Source: Hydrangea macrophylla
Lineage: Eukaryota; Streptophyta; Magnoliopsida; Cornales; Hydrangeaceae
Assembly: GCA_033977485.1 (NCBI GenBank)
Contig: CM066985.1
Location: 70,541,045 to 70,605,044, forward strand
Length of the DNA stretch: 64,000 bases
Direction of reading: 5' to 3'
How positions within the stretch are numbered: the stretch's first letter is position 1; every line of letters begins with the position of its first letter. The notes beneath the pieces are model-generated. The model had not been told where the DNA came from, searched no databases, and saw nothing but the letters and a program-made list of their open reading frames with translations. The translations under genes were made by a program, and so were the position numbers. Below are positions 1-12,562 of the stretch, piece after piece.

Positions 1-125
1 CTCGATCGATCGAAGGTATTTCGATCGATCGAACCAGAGCCATAGTCAAGCGATCGATGACATTTCGATCGATTGAAGGATGATGATGTCCGATCGATCG
101 AGAGCGCTTCGATCGATCGAACTTG
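1..125. repeat. TCGATCGA palindrome array (partial, at window edge)
   Basis: About six copies of a core like TTCGATCGATCGAA, some decayed to CGATTGA or CGATCGATGA, lie roughly 20 bp apart. The core is self-complementary. The same array occurs inside three TSD-bounded solo LTRs in this window (near 19671, 50552 and 54474), so this is probably LTR sequence of an element running off the left edge. Confidence 0.75.
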
Positions 126-655
126 TTGATTCCTGAGATGATTCTTTTAAGTAATCCATGACTTTCTATTTTAGAAATCTGTCATCAAATTGTCCCAATA
201 AGCTCAGTTTGTCACAACAGTTTTTAGAACTTAAAGCCTTAAGGCTATTTTCTTCAATGACTTTTGAAAACCACTTTGAATGCTAACACCATTTAGAGTG
301 CAAGTAATAACCATTGTTTTAAACTGTCTTCTAAGTATTTTACTCAACTGTGATGATGTAGTCCCGGTCATGAAAGGGCTATTGATTCTTTATCTTTAGA
401 AAAATACAGAATACTGAAAAGAGATGTACTCCATAGAGCGTTAATGAATATGCATGGGAGATGGTTAGGATCAATGTGGATTCTCGTATTTCTAACACTT
501 TTAGTTTATTTATTTAATTAGTTATGTTTCTTTATACTTTAGATTATTATTTAGTTTAATTTAATTAATTAGGATTTGTTAGAACTTTCACCCCTAGATT
601 CATATTTTTTCTTTTTCTTTAGGTTGTAACTTAGTAGATATTCTTCCTATTCCTT
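126..655. other. AT-rich stretch without gene
   Basis: No coding frame or recognisable domain. It contains short AT-rich runs (490-560) and leads directly into the conserved block at 657-714. It is probably LTR or leader sequence of a decayed retroelement. Confidence 0.4.
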
Positions 656-656
656 C

Positions 657-714
657 CCTGTGGGATCGACCTGAACTTATCCAGTATTACTTGCACGATC
701 ACCTACACTTGGGT
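657..714 (+). other. Conserved retroelement block, copy 1
   Basis: This runs from CCCTGTGGGATCGACCTG through ACGATCACCTACACTTGG. A clearly related block lies on the opposite strand at 61977-62043. From general knowledge, blocks of this type recur in plant gypsy elements near LTR/internal boundaries. The precise family is not determined. Confidence 0.5.
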
Positions 715-863
715 GTTGCACAAGAGCACACAACTATTTAGTCGTGTCACATAACTTCTTAAATCAGAAGGATCGGACGGCCGGTTCAAAAATAAATAAC
801 AATCAAAGTTCCTGGACAAATGGATGATCAAGATCAGAATTGCACCGATCAACCGGTGTCTCA

Positions 864-906
864 CCTACATGGGATCAGAGCCCATGTAGGTTTTGCCTAT
901 AAAAGC
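864..906 (+). promoter_or_regulatory. Perfect 10-bp inverted repeat plus TATA box
   Basis: CCTACATGGG (864-873) and CCCATGTAGG (881-890) form a perfect 10-bp stem with a 7-nt loop. A TATA box, CCTATAAAAGC, follows at 896-906. The pyrimidine-rich sequence behind it looks like the start of a transcript. This resembles an LTR (U3/R) promoter. No ORF follows. Confidence 0.5.
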
Positions 907-968
907 AAGGCTTTGCTTCATTAGGTTTTTGGGGGCAGCCGCACATCAGACCCCCCTCTCATCTCCCA

Positions 969-1229
969 AGGCTCTGTTTGGCTGGATTTTTTTCCCCCGA
1001 AGGCTTTGTTTGGTTTGTTTGATCAACAAACATCACCACAACTAAATCCAAATACCACCCAAACACTACCATGGCCTCCACCACTGAAAACCCATGGCCA
1101 CCATCTCATTATCTATACCCCTGCACAACCCCAACTCACAAAAAACCCAGAAAGCCTAGAAATCAAGTTTGAACCAAACAAGTCCTTAAGCTTAGTCTAG
1201 AATCTGAAAAAGGACCAAACAAGCCCTTA
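969..1229. mobile_element. Nested MITE-like sequences
   Basis: AAGGCTCTGTTTGGCTGG (969) pairs imperfectly with GGACCAAACAAGCCCTT ending at 1229. Inside it, AAGGCTTTGTTTGGTTTG (1000) pairs with GAACCAAACAAGTCCTT ending near 1189. Termini of the GGGCTTGTTTGGT kind are typical of PIF/Harbinger (Tourist) or hAT MITEs. Neither TSD could be fixed, so the class is uncertain. Confidence 0.4.
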
Positions 1230-1539
1230 CCAAGATCTCTGAACCTCACCTCCATCACCAGTGGATCCCACTCGTTGAGACGAACCAAACCCCATTAGCC
1301 ACGTCACCAAACCACCCTCCAAGAATCCACACGCGCCGCCAAAACACCCCACGCGCCGCCGCTAACAGAAGCAACTCCGGCGGCCCCTCCGGCCAAAACA
1401 AATGAAAACCACCACCACCATCATAATCTTCTAGACCAGACGATTCAGATCCCAGCAGTTTAACCTCCAGAAGTCACAGGAACAGCCCTCACGCACTGCA
1501 CGCGCCACCAGCTCTCCGTTCCGCTTATCCACTCGCAGC

Positions 1540-1990
1540 CACAGTCAGCGTTGAGTCAACAATTGGCCATCCAATCACAATATGCCATGTGGCAACAATT
1601 GCTGATTCAGCAGTCCAATCAGTTTTCCACAGCCTGCCACGTCATTGCCAACTCAGAGTTGACTAGCCAATCACAGGATGACACATGTCATGTTGACTGT
1701 CACGTCACTGCCACGTTAGTTTAATTGACCAATTAGATTATAATACGTGGCATTGACTACCACATCAGCATATTGACCACTACTCAGAGTTTGCCACATG
1801 ATAACTTTAGCTGTCCAGTCAGCATTTAGTCAAAATTGACTTTCGAATCGCGGCCTGACACGTGTCATGTCAGGTCTTACATCAGCTTCGTGGCTCAATC
1901 AAGGCACACCACTTGTTCCAAGCAGCCAACCACAATGTGCCACGTGGCGTGTTCCTGACACGTGTGTGCCACCTGGCAGTGGGGCTCAAA
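1540..1990. repeat. Degenerate CACGTG/G-box palindrome cluster
   Basis: Motifs such as GCCACGT, TGACACGTGTCA and CCACATG recur every 20-40 bp. GCCACGTGGC at 1939-1948 is a perfect 10-bp palindrome. An imperfect palindrome centred on GACACGTGTC spans 1854-1874. Several copies look like CpG-decayed versions. CACGTG is the core recognised by plant bZIP/bHLH factors; any function here is inference. Confidence 0.55.
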
Positions 1991-2435
1991 ATTTCCCAAT
2001 TTTCTTTACTCCGGGTCCAGATTTCATTGAACGGTCACTTGTTCCCAGCTAATTTGGCCATTCCGGACGCATCGGTGAGCTCAAATTTGGCAAAATTCAA
2101 CTTTTATGGCCTATTTGGCATTTTATATGTCCATTTTAGGCTATCTCGGCCAGATTTCGACCCCTGTGGATTCGATTCAACTCAGTCTAGACCCATTTCG
2201 GCCCACCTTATGGCTTTTCTGAATTTTTTCGGCCCTTCCGGACTCAACTATGATATCTGTTCTGGTCAACTTCGTGTCGAATTTTGACTTGGGGCCTTCA
2301 CGGCTTATTTTTGCGCCGTTTCTCGGTTACGATCTTTTCAATGCTCAAGATTCTTTCATTCTTTCTCAAGAAACATCGACTGAATTTCAATAGCCCTTCT
2401 GCACAGGTAACATGCTCAAATACTCTTAGTGGTCT
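1991..2435. other. No gene; LTR-like sequence
   Basis: There is one open frame overlapping 1862-2287, but its translation has no recognisable domain and it runs through repeat DNA. The sequence between the palindrome cluster and the minisatellite looks like LTR/UTR material. Confidence 0.4.
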
Positions 2436-3203
2436 GGGCAACGACCCGTACGTCCAGTAAAATTTTTACATCATTTTTTCACTCACTGGGACCGACTTGT
2501 ACTTCCGGCACACTTTTTCATTCATTGGGCATCGATCCATACTTTCACTCACTGGGCACCGACCCATACTTCTGGCACACTATTCACTCATGGGCGCTGA
2601 CCCTTACTTCCGGTTACTTTTTTCAAATCACTGGGCACCGACCCTTACTTCCGGCACTTTTTCACTCATTGGGCACTGACCCATACTTCCGGCACACTTT
2701 TCACTCACTGAGCGCCAACCCATATTTCCGACACATTTTTTCAAAATCACTAGATACCGTCCCTTACTTCCGGTATAAAATAAAAAATACAAAAAAACGA
2801 AGATAAAATCAAAAATACAAAAAAAAAAAAAAAGACTTTTCCAAATAAAACTCCAATGCCACCTCTGCTTGGAATCTACAAACAACACATGTAAGACAGG
2901 TAAGTCTTCTCACTCTTAATGGGCACCGACCCATACTTCCGGCATAAAAAAAAAAACTCTTTTCTTTTATTTCTTTTGGGCACCGACTCTTACTTCCGGC
3001 AAAAAAAAAATACAAAAAAAAAATTCTTTTCTTTTCTTTTCTTTTCTTTCTTTTGGGCACCGACCCTTACTTCCGGCATAGGAATAAAAGAACAGAAAAA
3101 ATAAAAAATAAAAAAATATATTTTCTTAAAGTTGGGCACCGACCCTTACTTTCGGTACACTTTTCAATCACTTGGGCATAGATCCTTACTTCCAGTATTG
3201 GAA
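2436..3203. repeat. ~40-60 bp minisatellite (GGGCACCGACCC... type)
   Basis: About 14 copies share the core GGGCACCGACCCTTACTTCC followed by GGCA and a T-rich spacer (CACTTTTTCACTCA or A-rich variants). Spacers vary in length and include poly-A/T runs. Apparent ORFs here on both strands are by-products of the repeat. Such arrays are common in UTRs and LTRs of Tat/Ogre-type elements. Confidence 0.85.
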
Positions 3204-3459
3204 TAAAAGGACTGGAAAAAAATCAAAATAAAAAAATAGAAAAGTACAAAAAAAAATACATCATTCTCCAATCACTTGCATAGTCTCATTTCAATCTCAA
3301 TCACTTTCCAAAGGTTAAAATCTAGGACTATACCACGTGAGTTAAAGTTCCTAGTTACACCGACTCTTTCTCAAATCACTATATCACAGGTGTACGGTCA
3401 AACGGGACCACTTTTCTTTCTTTAAAAAAAATCATGCATACACTTGCAGAGATGAAAGT

Positions 3460-3990
3460 CAGAACTATGTTTGGGCTGATTCCCGTCTTGGGATACGTAT
3501 GTAACCCCTCACTTGGATGCGACCATAACCATATCCTTTTTTATTTCTTGTATATCCTCACACTCTATTTCTTTCACTTATGTCCCATTTTAATAAAAAT
3601 CACTATAATTGGCAACCGTGTTCGCACGGATGTTCGAGGGTGCCTAATACCTTCCCTCGACATAATCGAGTCCCCAAACCCATCTCAAAATCTCTGGTTT
3701 TCGCTTGGCTATTCAGAGTCACACTTTTAAAGGGCCCACTTTTTTCAAAACTTTTTTTAAAAAGTCAAAGATGATCGCATCGATTGTCTTTGCAGGGGAC
3801 CTAGCTCGCGAAACATGTTAGGTGGCGACTCTGAACATTTCAAATAGGCCCTATTGTACCCTTTTCACCCTTCCCAACAAAAAATCAAGTTACAATTCAC
3901 TCACTCTAAGTAAGTCGGGCCCACACCGACGACCTTGGCCTGCTCTGAAAACGCGGGCGCAACACGCATTAAAATTGCTTAAATTTTTTT
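3460..3990 (+). other. Tat/Ogre-type leader or LTR-end segment
   Basis: It contains the phrases GGGTGCCTAATACCTTCCCTC (split near 3638-3658) and TTAGGTGGCGACTCTGAAC (near 3820). A related GTGGCGACTC phrase occurs on the minus strand near 57390. From knowledge of the group, these phrases recur in the LTR 3' part and leader of Tat-lineage gypsy elements. No gag or pol follows, so the element is decayed or truncated. Confidence 0.5.
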
Positions 3991-4386
3991 TATTGATTAT
4001 TAATTCAGAGAATTAATACAATGTGTTTAGAATACTAGTGGTAGCTTGAGAAAATAATTATAGTGGATTTTCTCGCTCTTTGGAACATCTTTTAGAGCAT
4101 ACATATTGTGTTGAGTACGCAATATTAATTGCTTAAAATATAACCAATTAAAGTTGTTAATTCTTGAATTTAATGTCTAGTGTTTTGTGTACACTAATTG
4201 GAGACTTGAGAAAATTTTATGAATTATCTTATTTTTGTTTTGATATTTTAGAGCATAAAATTTATGTATATGGGCATTTATTTAATTGCTTAAAATAGCC
4301 AAAATAGATGATTAATTTTTGAAATTAATATGTGGTGTTTAGAACACCGTATTAGACCACTGAAAATCCTTGGAGAACAAATTTCC

Positions 4387-4417
<31 letters not shown>

Positions 4418-5595
4418 GTATTTTTGGGAAATTTAGTTGCTCATAGTTAATTTTGTTTAACTAGATCAATTTATTATGTTATATTGATTCAAAATGTTTT
4501 TGGGCCTTGATAAAATTTTGGAAATTCTTTATTTATAATGAAAAATCATTTTTTTTCAGTTATTTTAATTTTCCATGAGGTATCAAATTATTTTGTTAAT
4601 TTAATAGCCCTTAATGAATTGGCTTTAAAATATGTTTTAAGATCTAAAAATGTGTTAAAATTAGTGAAAAATCCAGGATTTTTCATTTATTTTACTTTAG
4701 CTTATAGGAGCTATTCGGGCTGTGCAATAATAATTTTATTGCACATTTTATTATTTTAGAGGCTTATTGCATTATAGGTCACATTTAATTACTGTTGTTT
4801 GTAATTGGATGACACGAGACCTCTAATCCTCCTCCTTAAATGGAGTGATGGATTAGTCCATTCATTTTAAATAGACCGCATGAATGCTTGATGTATGTGG
4901 CTAATGCATTAATCTGGATCAAATGAATGGACAATTAATTGACAATTTATGGAGCTTGTGTCCTCACGATGTGTGTTAAAGGCTATTCTTGTATATGTTT
5001 ATGAACAAAGTGTCCCTATTTTTTATGGGCTATAAATATAATATGAGGACGAGGGTTTCATTTCTTGTATTGAAAGCCTACTTGTAAAGGGATGGTTTTC
5101 TTTGTTCATACATCATACACTTGAATCACCTATCAATTCGGACCCATGTGGGGGTCCATGGCACTTTTGTTGTATGACACACTTTATATTATTGTGGATG
5201 ATCTTAGATAGGTAATTGTACCATCTAATTGATGTTTGTTTAGAAAAATCAATTATAAAAGGTTTTTCTTGATTTACAAAATTAAAATTTGATTAATGAG
5301 CAATAGCAAATATTTTGGACTTAAATTGTAAAAAGGAGAAAACTCATTTGTAATTGGATTTTAAAACAAACTTTATGAAATGTGCAAATAATAATGTCAA
5401 TCCCTTGCGCATGTTCTCAAATATTTTTCTAATTTTTCGGAAAAACAATTGTTTTCTAAACCACACTTTGTTGATCCTTATAAAAGTAAAAAGTTTAAAC
5501 GGGACTAATTTTTGTAATATAGCATTGCAAAGTAACACACCTACAGAGTAAGTAAGAGCTTATGGGCTTTTGACTTATTCTATAGTTCAACCCAA
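3991..5595. other. AT-rich stretch without gene
   Basis: No coding frame is supportable. It holds a 28-nt poly-T run (4390-4417), repeated AT-rich phrases around 'agaaca/ttagaacac', and a TATA-like CTATAAATATAATA near 5031 followed by pyrimidine-rich sequence. It may include the remains of the missing 5' LTR of the copia element that follows. Confidence 0.4.
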
Positions 5596-5599
5596 CCGA

Positions 5600-8500
5600 A
5601 TAATGGGCCTCTGGCCCAATTTCATTATAAACCTTGAAAGCCTATGACACTTGGCTCGAGAAGGATCATAACACGTGCTTTGTGATAAGCTGCATGTACC
5701 ATGATCTTGTTGAAAAGTATATGTACTACCCAATAGCCAAAGAATTGTGGGATTAGTTCGAATTTGATTTCTGTGACACATTCACTACTAGATTGAGTAT
5801 CTAGTTATGAATTTCGGGAAAGTAAAGGAAACATTCCAAGTACACGATGACTGGACATCTAAGGTCGATGACAGGTATGATTCGTGATTTCAGATTACTC
5901 AAAACATCTTTACTGGCAAACTGCAATTTCAGGCTATGGTTAGTTCTTTGCATGATTCGCGGGTCCATAGAAAACAAATCATAATCCACAACGAAAATGT
6001 TAATTTTTTTTGTTTTTGACATTTTTTGACATGTTGAGCTGAATACAGAGCGCCAAAAGGTAAGGCGAATCGTATTGTTACACTCTTTACCACAACTTTC
6101 ATAAGTGAAAGTAAGCGCAAGGTCAATGGGCCCAAATGCAATAGTGAGGGTAAACCCGCCTAGAGGTAGGGTGGGGTTAGCAAGTTTGCACCCAAGGCTA
6201 ACAAGGTGGGAAATACAATTGATGGCCTTTCCCCATTTTGGTGGTAATAGGATGGCTATTTTTGGATAGTAGTATTACTAGGACATGGTTATCTAGGGAT
6301 AACTACTTAAGGATTATTTTTTTAAATAATTCTAGTCTCCTCTGTTATTCATTTATTCTGAGACATGGAATTCTAGAGTTGAACACATAGGATGAGATAG
6401 GATGACTTGATTAGCTCGAGAAGCCCTTTTGGGCCCACTCGCTAAGGTTGACCTACCTATGTGTGAGTCTTGCTTAGTTGGCAAAGCATGCCGAAATCCT
6501 TTTAGAAAGGCTATTAGAGCTACTAAAGCATTAGAACTCGTTCACTCAGATATCTGTGGACCTACGGTTGTAAAGGCATGTTATGGCACCTCTTATTTTC
6601 TCCTTTTTAGATGATTTCGCGCGATATGATGATTGTGAGTGCTTATCTAAACAGTTCATGGAACTGTGTGAGGAAAAAGGAAAAATACAAACAACTTCCT
6701 AATCCGAAAACTCCGCAACAATATGGTGTTGCAGAAAGAAGGAGTAGTACATTCCTAGATATGGCTAGGACTATGATGGCGCAAGTCAACCTCCCAATGT
6801 TGTTTTGAGGGGATGTACTATTGATTGCTGCCTACATACTAGAGTGCCTCTTCTTAGTTAGTTCCTTCTACCCCCTTACGAGCTATGGAAAGGCGAAAAG
6901 CTCATTTTAGAGCATTTGCACCCTTGGAGCTCAGGAGGTTATGTTCACTATACCTCACATAAGTGCGAGAAACTACGCCCAAGAGCTAGAAGGTATATCT
7001 TTATAAGGTATTCTAATAGCTCGACATGCTATGTTACGTATAATGAACAAACGGGTATAGGAATGACAAAAAATGGTCTCACAAGATATTGAGAATGACT
7101 TCCCCAGGTTGGTAATACTAAGAGATATCTTGACCTCTATGAGTTGGAGGATGTTGAAGACAACATACCATCTTTAAGAGAGGGTGGGGAGATTGAGAAT
7201 TCACATCCAGTAATCGCTGAAAAATGTTACTAGTCTCCAGCCGAGTGGGAGTACACCGCTAGACGCTAGTGGGAGTGTACCAGATAGTAGGAGTGCACCA
7301 CTAGGCATTCAAGATTCTCAGGTAGTACACCGTAGGTGATGAGGAAAAACTTCCCCATCGCTGTTTTGAAATTGAGGAAGACATTTTCATATGTGTGCAA
7401 ATGTGTACACAAGTGGATGAGGATGAGCCTACTTCTTTTGTTGAAGTGTTTTTCTTTGTCTGCTGAAGCTGAGTGGATAGTTATTATGCCAGATGAGATG
7501 AGCTCTATGGACGCGAATAAGGTCTGGAAGTTAGTTGACATTTCGCTTATACGTAAGACTATTGGAGATAAGTGTGTTTTCAAAATCTAATGCAAGGCAG
7601 ATGGTTCAATTGATAAGTATTAGGCACACCATGTGGTGATAGTTTGTACCCAGAGAAGGTATAGACCATGGAAACATGTTCTCCCAAAGGGTGAGATCTG
7701 ACTCCATTCGCCTTATCCTAGCAATTGTCTCATATTTAGTTTTGGAACCTTTTTTAGTTGATTGTTTAAACTGTTCTTTTCTCAATGGAGAACAAGACAC
7801 GAGATAAATATGGACCAGCCCATTGGTGTTGTAACCAAAGGAAATGAGCACAAAAGTATGCCGTCTCAAATGTTCCATTTATTATCTCAAACTAGACACG
7901 TCTAGGCAGTGGTATAATGTATATACATTAAACGGTCCAAGAAAGATGTTCTATTTCTTTGTATCATGATGATATCCTTATAGCTATGAATTCCACTATC
8001 ACCGCTTGAGGGTGGTTGTCCTCTCAGTTTGAGATTGAGGATATAGGTGATGCCAACTATGAGTTGGGAGTTTAGATGTGAGATACTGTTCTCAGAAGCT
8101 CATCTATTTGTCTCGAGGGACTTACAAGATGAGGGTTCTTGAATGATTTTTCACATGAAAAGCTTAATTACCTATTAACATCCTAAGAGTGACTCACCTT
8201 GACCTTAGATCAATGTCTTAAGAATAATGAGAAGAGGAAACAAATGTCCAGTTTTCCATATACATCCGTAATAGGGAATCTGAAGTATGCTAATGTGTAT
8301 ACTCAGTCAGATGTCTGCTATATGGTTGATTTAATTAGTCATTGTTGTAGCAACCCTGGTCTTATCAATAGAGAATAGTAAAGAGTATCTTGTGATATGT
8401 TCGTAGGACTGTGGACCTTGCCTTATGCTGCTCGCAATGGAAGCATTATTTGTGGTGTGCTTACTAGCTGTTCGAGGAGCTATTTTCGTTAACGAGTTTT

Positions 8501-9167
8501 TACTGTGGCTAGGCTTTTCACCTCATAGCAATGAGGGTGTGCTCATCTATGGTGGTAGCAAGTAAGCCTGAGCATATACAAATGATCTCAAAAATCATTC
8601 TAGCACGTGGACATTCATTTTTGTCACATTTGAGATATGGTTTGCGCAAAGGGAGGTTGTCTTGAGGCACATCTCCACTTGGGGATTTGATGTGCTTAGA
8701 CATTTTATTGTGGCATTGACATTATTATTTAAGTTTTTATAAACTAGCTGGTTTCCATATATTTATATTTGTTATATGTGGAACGGATGCACATTTCTAA
8801 TATGTCACTGGGCTTGAGTCGACCTGCTCACACGGGTGATTTACCTTGGCGCCGATATAGCAAACTAGGACATTTATGTCCATGGTGCTTGGATGGTGAG
8901 CAAGATGAGATATTTGTGTTCATGGCGCTTAGATAGCTAGCTAAGACATGTGTGTCCATAGCGCTTAGAAAGCGAACTTGAACACTTATATCTACACAGT
9001 GTAAGAAAAGCGAGCTAGATATAAACCCTTATTATTTCTATATGTCGCCTTAGATGGAGCTAAGATGAGAACTTTATATTTGATCAAACATAGAGAGATC
9101 CCACGACTCTATGTAGCCTGTTATAACCGAATTTGAGTTTTTAGATGGGCGCCAAGAGGGGCGACTG
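5600..9167 (+). pseudogene. Decayed Ty1/copia gag-pol remnant
   Basis: Only fragments are readable. A gag-like stretch lies at about 5640-6170. An integrase zinc-region and core start at 6429-6614 shows CESCLVGK followed by LELVHSDICGP, the copia pattern. Short RT blocks appear at 7440-8100 (WKLVDI..., CVFKI, then KADG) and an RNase H-like block at 8280-8500. Stops and frameshifts interrupt every domain, so no product can be made. Order and strand match gag-INT-RT-RH and lead into a 3' LTR at 9168, preceded by a purine-rich tract (9151-9167). Boundaries at the left are uncertain and no matching 5' LTR was seen. Confidence 0.75.
9151..9167 (+). other. Polypurine tract of copia element
   Basis: GCCAAGAGGGGCGACTG directly precedes the TGTTGG LTR start at 9168, the expected plus-strand primer position. 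Confidence 0.6.
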
Positions 9168-10054
9168 TGTTGGAAAACTCAGGTTTGACGTTTTGTGTAA
9201 CGTCTAGACTAAGATTCATATGGCGTTACTTATTTTTTCAAACACAGAGTGACATGCCCATTTTTATGGAAGAACGCCATAGCATATATTTTATACTGTA
9301 TGTGCTTTTGCCATCGATTGTGGAGCAGTGAATGGATTCCTCTTCATTGTTGTGTGAGGCACGTAGCATATCCAAGACGTTGGTTATCCTACAAACTGGT
9401 TGCCTTCACGACTTGAGACTATGTCATGAAGAGGACGCTTGATGATAGCTACTTTAGCATGCTATCCTAGGACGATGAGATAATTCCGTTCTATGGGGTA
9501 TGTCTGGGCAAGCGGTCAAGTTAGTCGGATTGACACGTGGGCTCAGGGAAGACCATTCAATAACTCACCATATTTTTGTGACTCATTAGCAGGCCTGCGA
9601 CAATCGTATTTTGTTACTGATATGTCATGAGTATATTACATTGAGGTGGTGTAGCACTTCTTTTCACCAAGGGATTGAGAATGTTGTGTCCGGTGCGGTT
9701 GAATCGTCTAAGGCATACACGAGAAGCTTCCGAGTGATGTGTCTTGCTGGTTATGGTGATGATTTGGCATTACATTCCTGTCGCTGTACTTTCTTTTTAT
9801 AAGGTTGAACGTTCTATTTCCCTATATGAAGAGATGAGAAGTTCTGTTTCGAGAGATTGGTTTTTGTACTAGTCCTAAGTGGGTGAGTGGGAGATGTAAG
9901 ATTATATTGTGGCCGGACCATACGGCACCCACATTGTATTGGATCGGGTCCAAAGGGGCATGGGCTTTTGAAGTCCTAATCAGGTAGGGTTTGTGTATGC
10001 CTATATATATACACACATATACTACACAAACCCTATATGATACATAGATAGCAG

Positions 10055-10105
<51 letters not shown>

Positions 10106-10357
10106 ACGATTTTTCTATCTCTAGGCCATCACCATATTACCATGGGATTTAGCGTGTGACTGTCATGAGGATTGCTCTAGTAGCACCTTCTATGACCTAT
10201 GCGAAGCACAAGGGAGTACATGGAAGCACAATAGGAGCTGTTGTTCGTGGGTTTCATCACCGGGCTAGTAACAACGCCGAATCGATCCGTCGGGCTATAT
10301 TCCGCTAGGTAAGTGGCCTAAACCCGACTCCATGCTTATGTGAATGATTTTTCTACA
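9168..10357 (+). mobile_element. 3' LTR of decayed copia element
   Basis: It starts TGTTGGAAAACTCAGG just after the polypurine tract. A TATA tract (CTATATATATAC, 10001-10012) is followed by an R-like region with a (TC)n microsatellite at 10061-10103. A perfect 12-bp inverted repeat, AGGGTTTGTGTA (9986-9997) and TACACAAACCCT (10023-10034), brackets the TATA box. The right end is uncertain; a CTACA at 10353-10357 is a candidate. Confidence 0.6.
10061..10103. repeat. (TC)n microsatellite
   Basis: About 21 dinucleotide units, just downstream of the LTR TATA box. Confidence 0.95.
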
Positions 10358-10429
10358 CTGGTTATTACTCTCAGAACTACCTACTAATACGGACTACGAA
10401 AACCTCAAGAGGCCAGGTGTCAAGTTGAT

Positions 10430-10690
10430 GCCCTTCACACTGTGGAGAGTTTAAGAAAAGAAAACACAAGCGCACTTCACACGAATCACACCTACATCCA
10501 GTGGAGATTTTTAAAAATAAAAAAACACAGGTTCACGTCACACCTACAGGTGTGGAGAGTTTAAAAAAAAAACAGTCGCCGTAATTCACACCTACAGTCA
10601 AGTGGAGATATGGGAAGTTTAAAAAATAAATCAACTCCTTCACACCTACAGGCTAAACAAAAAAAAACAGATGCAATTCACAGCTACAGT
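10430..10690. repeat. ~60-70 bp minisatellite
   Basis: Four to five degenerate units share CACACCTACAG then GTGGAGA then TTTAAAAAA-rich sequence. No coding potential. Confidence 0.75.
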
Positions 10691-11102
10691 AAGCCAAAGA
10701 CCTTCACATAATGGAGATTATAAGAAAGAAAAAAAAATAGAGAAATGGAGGAAGAGCACGAGGTGCATGAGCAAGAGAACACACTGGCAGCAGTGAGACA
10801 ACTCCACAAACAGAGGTCGAGAGCAAGAGGATGAGGGCATGAATTAATAGCACGACAAGAAGCCACCAGGAAGAGAATGCAGAAGCTTCCATCATTGGTG
10901 GTGGCGACATGGTGGTGACGGACTGGCCAGCGAGTGAGAGAGGGAGAGAGAAGAGAGAGAGAGAGAGAGAGAATTAGGAGTGAGAGAGAAGAAAGAGAGC
11001 ACCAAGGGAAGAGATTCAAGAAAAAAAGAAAAGAAGAACAAAGGTGAGGCGTGACTGAGGCTTTGATGGGTGAGGAATTTCAATTTAAAAAAGAAAAGGA
11101 AA

Positions 11103-11156
<54 letters not shown>

Positions 11157-11510
11157 GTATGGGCAAGACAGAAAAAATTAGTTTTAAGGAAAATATTTGC
11201 TTTGTTTATTTAGAATCAATAAAATATACATAAGATAGATGTAAACTTGGATATAAGTTGCCATTACTCATTTTAAAATTCATTCAAAGAAACAAAAAAT
11301 TCACGAGCATCTTATAGACATCAATTTAGATTAGAAAATAAAAGAAAAGAAGATCACAAACTTTTCACTAATTAGACCTAGCTTATGATAACAAAAATAA
11401 ATTTTGGTAAAATATAAAAGTTTCAGTGTGTTTTACTTTCCAAATATATACAGTATGTTCTTTGGGTTCGAAGAGTCACAAAAGTAATTAAAAAAAAGGT
11501 CACAAACAGT
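10691..11510. repeat. (GA)n-rich segment, no gene
   Basis: GA microsatellites lie at about 10935-10972 and 11106-11152. Open frames here encode Ser/Leu- or Glu/Arg-rich low-complexity peptides and are artefacts of the repeat. The remaining ~350 bp are AT-rich without domains. Confidence 0.8.
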
Positions 11511-11830
11511 CAAGAGACTTGAGTTAGAAAATTTCTACATAAAGGTTTCCATGTATGAACCCAAATTTGAAAATTTCCCAAATTTTCAAGTTGCCATCGA
11601 TGAATATACAAAAATCCTTTCACTAAGATTTGAATAGGAAAACTTTTCAAATAAAAACAATTTCTAGATAAAGGTTTTGATTTATATTTGCAAACTTCCC
11701 AAATATTCAAGTAGCCATCGATGAACCTTTTCACTAAGAAGGGAATATTTGAAATGTAAGCAACTTTTTGGAAAAAAAAAAAAAAACTAATCAAGAAACA
11801 TCCCATTCACTAAGAATTGAATATACAAAA
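11511..11830. repeat. ~120-bp imperfect tandem duplication
   Basis: Blocks near 11535-11627 and 11660-11740 share the phrases 'aaaggttt', 'cttcccaaat(a)ttcaag', 'gccatcgatgaa' and 'cttttcactaag'. A third, shorter copy follows at about 11806-11838. Noncoding. Confidence 0.6.
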
Positions 11831-11948
11831 ACCCTTTCACTTTCATATAAGAAAGCAAAGCCTTTACCCCCACTGGCCTTTTAGCTCTTCATGACAACAA
11901 AAAAAATTCAACAATTACCATGATAATGGACTGCGAGAGGGTAGAGTT

Positions 11949-12530
11949 TTTTTTTTTTGAACAGCTAATATCATTAGAGAAATCAAGGAGCAAAGAACCT
12001 ATATTTACAATACATCCACTCATATGCTAAAAAAAACCCCCAAAACCCCTTAGCTTACCCAGGTTCCCCTAATGAAACGCCTTGTCCTATGAAGACTTTC
12101 ATTAGGAGAACCATGGACCAAACTCAACCAAATTGCCCCAAAAAACCCCTATACACAGTCCCAAAAAATAGCAAGAAATTGTAACCAAGACTGAAGACCA
12201 CTGAGAGCAAAATGACCTGGCAAAAGACTCTAATGGGTCTTAAAAAATAGCCAGCCAATGAATTAACCACCAAATTTGGAAGCAACTCCAAGCCCACCTG
12301 CAGCACCTCAACAAATCAAATTGTAATCATCATGGACACCATGGTAAAAACTTGACAGGTAGCACCCTAGCAAACCACAAACCAGGGCGACATTAACTTG
12401 TAAAGTTTTACTAATACTCAAAATCTTCTAGTTACAATCCATGAGCCCATTTCAAGCCCAACATGCTACCATACTAAAACAAGATGTCAAGGACAATTGC
12501 AGACCAGTCAGCAAAAAGAAGAGCCATAAC

Positions 12531-12562
<32 letters not shown>

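Noticed and set aside
1862..2287. 141-codon plus-strand ORF
   Set aside because: Lies in LTR-like palindrome and repeat DNA, with no domain and no promoter context of a gene.
2429..3104. Several ORFs with repeated HSLGTDPYF-like peptides
   Set aside because: Direct translation of the minisatellite in different frames.
9168..10357. Solo LTR interpretation
   Set aside because: It is preceded by a polypurine tract and decayed copia pol in the right order, so it is a 3' LTR.
10684..11233. Ser/Leu-rich and Glu/Arg-rich ORFs
   Set aside because: Produced by (GA)n/(TC)n microsatellites.
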